Source: JANNVZ01 sp046153915
GTDB taxonomy: Bacteria > Bacteroidota > Bacteroidia > Flavobacteriales_D > Sanyastnellaceae
Direction of reading: 5' to 3'
Assembly: GCA_046153915.1 (NCBI GenBank)
Contig: JBJXFC010000281.1
Coordinates: 1 to 22,116, forward strand
DNA: 22,116 bases
Positions 17,172-22,116 of this stretch are shown here, piece by piece (within the stretch, counting starts at the first letter, position 1; each line of letters opens with the position of its first letter). Both the position numbers and the translations under genes were made by a program. The notes below the pieces were generated by a model that was not told the origin of the DNA, made no database searches, and saw nothing but the letters and a program-made list of their open reading frames with translations.

Positions 17172-17201
17172 TTGGGACTGAGGAAATTCTTTCTACTTTA
17201 G
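17172..17201 (+). promoter_or_regulatory. candidate promoter of the porP/sprF-gld gene cluster
   Basis: TTG (17172-17174), exactly 19 nt, then TACTTTAG (17194-17201) fits the Bacteroidota pattern TTG-N19-TAnnTTTG with one mismatch. The predicted start near 17208 leaves a leader of about 54 nt before the ATG at 17262. Confidence 0.5.
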
Positions 17202-17261
17202 CCACTTTCCTTTAAATACCTGCAACCAAAAAATTGCTTAAAACCCAATAGAAACCCGCTT

Positions 17262-18236
17262 ATGAAGAAGAGCTTACTCCTCGTTTTGTTAGCTATAGTT
17301 ACTCTGATCGGAAAGGCACAACAAGACCCACAGCTTACCATGTGGCAGTTTGATCGTGTCTCATTTAACCCGGCTGCAACAGGCATGAACGGCATGCACA
17401 ATATGACACTTTTCCACCGCGATCAGTGGGATGGGTTTGATAAGGATCCAAAAACGTACCTCTTCAATTACGATGGTCAATTCAATCAGATGACCAACAC
17501 TTTCACCGGAGGCATTGGTGCTGGTATTTCATTCTTCACAGAAGTTTTGGGTCAGCAACAGAATAATGTTTTTCGCATTAATCTTGCTCCAAAATGGCTT
17601 TTAAACAACGGAAGTACTTTGGGCTTTGGGGCCTCTCTTGGCGGATATCAAAGCAAATTAGGTGCAAATTGGATTTACATAGACCAAAATGACCCAACCA
17701 TTCCGGATAGGGAACAAGTTGCTGGCGCATTTGATCTTGGGCTTGGTTTTACACTCTATAAGCCAGGGAATTATTATGTCGGAGCTTCTGCCACTCACCT
17801 CACTGCTTCTGAATTTAAAGACCTAAGCATGAAACAGGCTCGCCACTATTACTTTATGGGTGGATATGAATATGCTTTGCCTGCGGCCAATATCGTTTTG
17901 CGCCCAAATGCACTTATCAAAACGGATTTCAACGCAACACAGTTCGACATCAACATCGACGCACTCTGGAATCAGATGCTTTGGGGAGGTTTGGCCTTCC
18001 GTCCCGGAGATGCAATTGCGCCTTATGTAGGTTTCCAGAAATCTTTCACCGCAAAGAAACTAAGTCCTACAAAAGACCTCTGCGAACACGGCATCAGAAT
18101 TGGCTATTCGTATGACGTAACAACCTCTGAAATAAAGACCTATTCCTCTGGCTCACATGAAATTTTCCTAACCTACAGCTTTAAATTCTGCCCAATTGTT
18201 ATCAAGGCGAAGAACCACAATCCTCGCTTCTTGTAA
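17262..18236 (+). CDS. PorP/SprF family type IX secretion outer-membrane protein
   Basis: The 324-aa precursor has a signal peptide (about 1-20, cleavage near KAQ|QD) and then the family opening QDPQLTMWQFDRVSFNPAATG, typical of PorP/SprF. The remainder is a chain of amphipathic beta strands rich in Gly and aromatic residues (for example FTGGIGAGISFF and LGFGASLGGYQSKLG), ending in LTYSFKFCP, consistent with an outer-membrane beta-barrel. Family members work with the T9SS in secreting or attaching particular cargo. It lies 137 bp upstream of gldK on the same strand. The position matches that of porP in the porP-K-L-M-N order, but I leave the symbol open because several paralogues usually exist. 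Confidence 0.92.
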   Translation: MKKSLLLVLLAIVTLIGKAQQDPQLTMWQFDRVSFNPAATGMNGMHNMTLFHRDQWDGFDKDPKTYLFNYDGQFNQMTNTFTGGIGAGISFFTEVLGQQQNNVFRINLAPKWLLNNGSTLGFGASLGGYQSKLGANWIYIDQNDPTIPDREQVAGAFDLGLGFTLYKPGNYYVGASATHLTASEFKDLSMKQARHYYFMGGYEYALPAANIVLRPNALIKTDFNATQFDINIDALWNQMLWGGLAFRPGDAIAPYVGFQKSFTAKKLSPTKDLCEHGIRIGYSYDVTTSEIKTYSSGSHEIFLTYSFKFCPIVIKAKNHNPRFL

Positions 18237-18373
18237 AATAAAATGAAACCTGGCGAGTTATCACTGCGTATTTAGCCCTTGATAAACTTGCCTCATTGTT
18301 TAGAAATAAAGAGTTTTTAGTAATACCTACCATTACAACCAGCGAAGTTTAGTTACTAGAAAAAAGGGAAATC

Positions 18374-19747
18374 ATGAAAAAATCGTTCTTTTATCTATTC
18401 GTTGCTGTGGTCTTTGCCAGTTGCCTTCAAGCGCCTGGAGGAGAGCTCGTCGGGGTCTACCCCCGTGAAGAGTGGACACAGCTCAACCCGTACGGAATGA
18501 ATTACATTCACTTCGGGTCTTTTACCATGGGTCCGAGTGATCAGGACGTGCCATATGCTTTGAACTCGCGTTCGAAGACGGTGACGCTGCCTGCTTACTA
18601 CATCGACCAGACTGAAATTTCCAACAATGAGTACCGCCAGTTTGTGGTGTGGGTGCGCGACTCGCTGATGCGTGATGCATTGGCGCAGGCCGACATTGAA
18701 GGATACAGCATCACAGAAAGAGATGACGGGAAAGAAATGGACCGCTTCATCAACAAGGGGTATATCCTCGACTGGGAGAATGAAATTGACATGGAGTCGG
18801 AAGACGTTTTCGACGTTATCTATGATGGTTTCTACCTTCAGGGTCAGGATAAATTCTACGATCGTCAGGAAATTGATGCCCGTAAATTGAAATACCGCTT
18901 CTGGTGGATCGACTATGAAAGTGCCGCTATCAAAGCCGGAAAGGATGAAGAATTGAGTGATGTCAACTCGCTCAACCAACTTCACTCTGTGCGTACACAT
19001 AGTGATCGCACCCAATTCATCATCGAAGAAAACGTGGCTGTTTATCCCGATACTTTGTGTTGGGTACACGACTTCACCTACGGATTCAATGAGCCACTTA
19101 CAGAAAACTACTTCTGGCATCCGGCTTATGACGACTATCCTGTGGTGGGTGTTACCTGGGGACAGTGCCAGGCATTCTGCCGCTGGAGAACACAAATCCT
19201 GAATGAGTTCAAAGCTTACGAAGGTGAGACCTTTGTACAGCGTTTCCGCCTGCCATCAGAATCAGAATGGGAATTTGCATCACGCGGCGGACTTGAACTT
19301 GCTCCATATCCTTGGGGAGGTCCTTATATCCGTAACAACCTGGGATGTCCGCTGGCCAACTTCAAGCCAATGCGCGGCGACTATGTGGAAGACAATGGTT
19401 GTCACACTGTGCCAATCAATTCCTATTCGCCCAATGACTATGGATTGTTCTGCATGGCTGGAAACGTTGCAGAATGGACCAATACAGCTTATGATGAATC
19501 GGTATACGAATTCACACATGATATGAGTCCGGAGTATCAATACCGCGCTCAGGTGGATGATCCTCCAAGTATGAAACGCAAAGTAATCCGCGGTGGCTCC
19601 TGGAAAGACATCGGGTATTTCATTCAGACTGGCACAAGGTCTTATGAATACCAGGATTCAGCGAAAGCCTATGTTGGTTTCCGTTGCGTAATGAGTTACC
19701 TCGGTCGTGGTAAAAACGTATCACCAGAGGATTTTAACAACGAATAA
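18374..19747 (+). CDS. gldK: T9SS/gliding-motility lipoprotein GldK
   Basis: GldK (PorK) is an outer-membrane lipoprotein that forms the periplasmic GldK-GldN ring of the T9SS. The N-terminus MKKSFFYLFVAVVFASC is a lipoprotein signal with the lipidated Cys at 17. The rest is a formylglycine-generating-enzyme (SUMF1-like) fold: PYGMNYIHFGSFTMG (39-53), QTEISNNEYRQFV (79-91), LPSESEWEFASRGG (293-306), GNVAEWTN (363-370), RGGSW (406-410) and GFRCV (435-439). A long insertion (about 100-235), characteristic of GldK, separates the first blocks. The fold is structural here; GldK is not known as a sulfatase activator. AAAAAGGGAAA precedes the ATG, a rare purine-rich ribosome site for this genome. 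Confidence 0.96.
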   Translation: MKKSFFYLFVAVVFASCLQAPGGELVGVYPREEWTQLNPYGMNYIHFGSFTMGPSDQDVPYALNSRSKTVTLPAYYIDQTEISNNEYRQFVVWVRDSLMRDALAQADIEGYSITERDDGKEMDRFINKGYILDWENEIDMESEDVFDVIYDGFYLQGQDKFYDRQEIDARKLKYRFWWIDYESAAIKAGKDEELSDVNSLNQLHSVRTHSDRTQFIIEENVAVYPDTLCWVHDFTYGFNEPLTENYFWHPAYDDYPVVGVTWGQCQAFCRWRTQILNEFKAYEGETFVQRFRLPSESEWEFASRGGLELAPYPWGGPYIRNNLGCPLANFKPMRGDYVEDNGCHTVPINSYSPNDYGLFCMAGNVAEWTNTAYDESVYEFTHDMSPEYQYRAQVDDPPSMKRKVIRGGSWKDIGYFIQTGTRSYEYQDSAKAYVGFRCVMSYLGRGKNVSPEDFNNE

Positions 19748-19804
19748 ACCTGTATTTTTTCAAACCAATCAAATAACAATCAACCCTAACAACGTTTAGA
19801 AATT

Positions 19805-20617
19805 ATGAAACCTGGAAGTAAAGCGTGGAAAAAGTTCATGGCAAAGCTCTATGGAATTGGAGCAGCCGTAGTAATCGTAGGAGCACTTTTCAAAATTCAG
19901 CACTGGCCCGGGGCATCTCTGATGCTTATCCTTGGACTGGGAACTGAGGCATTCATCTTCTTCTTCTCGGCATTTGAGCCTATACATGAAGAACCAGATT
20001 GGTCTTTGGTTTATCCTGAACTTGCATTGCCCGACGAAGCAAAACATTCATTGAAAGAACAAAACAAAGGTAAAAAAGCAGCAATCGGCGGTGGCGGTGG
20101 CGGCGCACTTAGCGCTCAACTCGACAACATGCTGGCTGAAGCGAAGATTGAACCAGAACTTATCGCCAGCCTTGGTGATGGCATGCGTTCATTCAGCTCG
20201 CAAGCTAAAAACCTTTCTGATATCACAGACTCTGCAACGGCATCTACTGCCTATGCTGATTCTTTGAACAAAGCATCTGATAAAGTAAGTGCTCTAGCAA
20301 CAACATACGAAAGCGCTTCTGCTGCGTTGACCGGCCTGACCGATCATGCCAAAGATGGCGCTGCAGTAGGTAACCACTTGCAAAAGATGTCTGAAAACAT
20401 GAGTGCATTGAACGGTATGTATGAAGTTCAATTGCAGGAAATGGAAAAAACACGCATGATGTATGGCGACATGAATGCATTGGTGAAAAACCTTGCAGAT
20501 TCTGTTGAAGATACAAAAGCGTATAAAGAGAATATTGCTGAACTGTCTCGCAACCTGAAATCGCTGAACACGGTGTATAGCAATATGTTGAATGCTATGG
20601 GAACTGCCCGCCAATAA
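19805..20617 (+). CDS. gldL: T9SS/gliding motor inner-membrane protein GldL
   Basis: GldL and GldM form the inner-membrane motor that converts proton motive force into work for secretion and gliding. Two membrane helices (about 13-30 and 37-56) hold the polar residues expected of such a motor: K30, H33, and E48 within GLGTEAFIFFF. The loop motif KIQHWPGA (30-37) is characteristic. The cytoplasmic part begins near 59, passes a Gly-rich linker (95-100) and continues as a long helical, probably coiled-coil domain (about 105-270). The 57-bp gap to gldK and 66-bp gap to gldM fit one operon. Confidence 0.96.
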   Translation: MKPGSKAWKKFMAKLYGIGAAVVIVGALFKIQHWPGASLMLILGLGTEAFIFFFSAFEPIHEEPDWSLVYPELALPDEAKHSLKEQNKGKKAAIGGGGGGALSAQLDNMLAEAKIEPELIASLGDGMRSFSSQAKNLSDITDSATASTAYADSLNKASDKVSALATTYESASAALTGLTDHAKDGAAVGNHLQKMSENMSALNGMYEVQLQEMEKTRMMYGDMNALVKNLADSVEDTKAYKENIAELSRNLKSLNTVYSNMLNAMGTARQ

Positions 20618-20683
20618 TCAATGTTTTAATCGCTACTCTGAGAGTAAGAAACAGAAACATTAACCAAAAAAACCAAAGGAAAA

Positions 20684-22116
20684 ATGGCAGGCGGTAAAGA
20701 AACCCCCAGACAAAAGATGATCGGAATGATGTACCTCGTACTCACCGCTCTTCTTGCAATGAACATCTCTAAAGATGTATTGAATGCATTTCTGCAGATC
20801 AATAGATCGCAGATGAAGACTTCCGAAATCCTTGACAGTAAAGCAAAAGCATCGTTGGCCGGGCTAAACGCTCCTAAACCAGAAGATGCAGAAAAGGCTG
20901 TTCCTTTTCAGCAAAAAGCTAAAGAGGTTTTAAGTAAAACGGAAGAAATAGTAAAATACCTGGAAGAACTTAAAGCCAGAACCATGGCTGCAAGTATGAA
21001 AGGTGCGCTTAAAACAGATCAAAACTTTGCTGAGTTTATGGAAAATGGCAAAGCTCTGGACATGTTGTCAGCAGCCGGTAAAGAAAAGGTAACTAAACCA
21101 GACGAGAACACGGATGCAACAGCGTTTCTCATAGGCTCCAAACCACAGGCCCCAAAAACGGATGAGTGGTCTGGTAATATGTTGAAACAAAAACTTGAAT
21201 CCTATGCCGCTTTCATGAAAAGTATCAAGGTTACAAATATTGGTGGTACAGAAGTATCTCTGCCTGCTGATATCGTAGCCAGTATTGATAGTGCTTTCGT
21301 CTTTAAGAAAGAAGTCGATCTGGACAATCATGAAGAAGAATGGGAAGTAAATCGTTTTCACGATACTCCTCTTGCCGCATGTATTGCCACGATGTCCATG
21401 TTGCAAACCGGAGTCATGAATACCCAGGCTCAGATTATGGCTTGGCTGGCTGGCAGTATTAACGCTACGGATATCAAGTTTACGGATGTAACAGTAGCTG
21501 CAGTTCCACTTCAATCTTATGTTTTGAAAGGAGAAGAATTCAAAGCTGAAATTTTCCTTGCTGCTTACAACAAAAACAGCACTACCAAAATTTATCCCGG
21601 CGGTGAATATCAGGGGCAAATGCCAACTGACGGAGGAACTCCAGGTTCGGGCGGCGGTGGTGCTGGAATCGCTTCTGGTCCCGATGGTAAGTGTATTTTC
21701 ACAGTGAATACCGGTGGTTTGAGCCTTGGTCAACACGGTTACTCCGGCCAGATCAGCTATTTGAAAGACGGTCAGGAACAATTCCTGAAGTATTACATCC
21801 CACCATTCACGGTGGGTGCTCCTGCACTTGTTGTTTCGCCAAAACAGATGAACGTATTCTACCGCGGTTTGGATAATCCGGTTGAGATCTCTGTTCCAGG
21901 TGTTTCACCAAATCAGATGACACCTTCGTGCTCGGGTTGTGATGTTTTCACCAAAGTTTCAGACGGCGAATGGAATGTGCGCCCCGGGGCTGGTAAAGAA
22001 GCCACTATCAGTGTTTCTGCAAGCATCAATGGCAACAATACCAACATGGGTAGCAAGTTGTTCCGCATCAAAACTATTCCTGACCCAATTCCATCGTTCA
22101 ATGGTAAGCGTCCCAG
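20684..22116 (+). CDS. gldM: T9SS/gliding motor protein GldM, C-terminus outside the window
   Basis: The frame from the ATG at 20684 stays open to the window end (477 codons and 2 nt). The N-terminus MAGGKETPRQKMIGMMYLV is the GldM signature: a short cytoplasmic lead, then one membrane helix (about 12-34) that sits in the GldL ring. The periplasmic domains begin with a helical region (about 40-130) and continue into beta-rich domains (LKGEEFKAEIFLAAYNK, PPFTVGAPALVVSPKQMNVFYRG, FRIKTIPDPIPSFNGK). A Gly-rich loop occurs at 317-335. CSGC at 413-416 could form a disulfide. GldM transmits motor movement to the GldK/GldN ring. An AAAGGA stands before the start. gldN is expected just beyond the window. 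Confidence 0.95.
   Translation, partial: MAGGKETPRQKMIGMMYLVLTALLAMNISKDVLNAFLQINRSQMKTSEILDSKAKASLAGLNAPKPEDAEKAVPFQQKAKEVLSKTEEIVKYLEELKARTMAASMKGALKTDQNFAEFMENGKALDMLSAAGKEKVTKPDENTDATAFLIGSKPQAPKTDEWSGNMLKQKLESYAAFMKSIKVTNIGGTEVSLPADIVASIDSAFVFKKEVDLDNHEEEWEVNRFHDTPLAACIATMSMLQTGVMNTQAQIMAWLAGSINATDIKFTDVTVAAVPLQSYVLKGEEFKAEIFLAAYNKNSTTKIYPGGEYQGQMPTDGGTPGSGGGGAGIASGPDGKCIFTVNTGGLSLGQHGYSGQISYLKDGQEQFLKYYIPPFTVGAPALVVSPKQMNVFYRGLDNPVEISVPGVSPNQMTPSCSGCDVFTKVSDGEWNVRPGAGKEATISVSASINGNNTNMGSKLFRIKTIPDPIPSFNGKRP

Noticed and set aside
18243..18253. ATGAAACCTGG after porP/sprF repeats the first 11 bases of gldL (19805-19815)
   Set aside because: The frame stops after ten codons and similarity ends at once, so this is most likely chance rather than a gldL relic.
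18395..19195. 266-codon minus-strand open frame antisense to gldK
   Set aside because: It is a shadow of the gldK coding frame; gldK itself is unmistakable.
21068..21781. 237-codon minus-strand open frame antisense to gldM
   Set aside because: gldM runs open through the whole interval with clear family motifs; the antisense product has none.

Overview
The window comes from a Bacteroidota genome, most likely Flavobacteriales or a close relative. Three things point there: a PorP/SprF-gldK-gldL-gldM type IX secretion (T9SS) cluster, two large secreted proteins ending in T9SS type A sorting domains, and promoters that fit the Bacteroidota pattern TTG-N19/20-TAnnTTTG. Most starts lack a Shine-Dalgarno site. 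No phage, conjugative element, CRISPR array or complete insertion sequence is visible.

Layout, left to right. Positions 1-66 hold the 5' part of a tRNA-Ala(GGC) on the minus strand, cut by the window edge. Positions 67-548 are non-coding: a tRNA promoter, a 179-bp hairpin repeat (101-279), a diverged extra right end of the same repeat family (about 305-378), and a strong terminator (500-532). Positions 549-7546 carry two minus-strand genes for T9SS cargo: a vanadium-dependent haloperoxidase/PAP2-type enzyme with five Ig-like repeats, and an FG-GAP/ASPIC-UnbV protein with SprB-type repeats. Positions 7666-8653 (minus) carry a small four-helix membrane protein and an AlbA_2/winged-helix gene interrupted by an in-frame amber codon. 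Uracil-DNA glycosylase (ung, plus strand) follows. It converges on a mutL-rhomboid-rhomboid operon (minus), and the gap between them is almost exactly filled by a second, 178-bp copy of the hairpin repeat. From 13312 to the end everything is on the plus strand: topA, a 14-bp tandem repeat, an arginase-fold protein that has lost most metal ligands, porP/sprF, gldK, gldL and the first 477 codons of gldM.

How the genes fit together. The right-hand cluster encodes the T9SS core: the PorP/SprF outer-membrane protein, the GldK lipoprotein and the GldL/GldM proton-driven motor. The two left-hand proteins are plausible cargo for that machine. Ung, MutL and TopA are chromosomal DNA-maintenance genes. 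Most of the window is conserved core genome. The unusual signals are the paired hairpin repeats and their relation to neighbouring promoter and terminator positions, the amber-interrupted AlbA_2 gene, the altered MutL endonuclease motif, and the apparently non-catalytic arginase-fold protein beside the T9SS genes.
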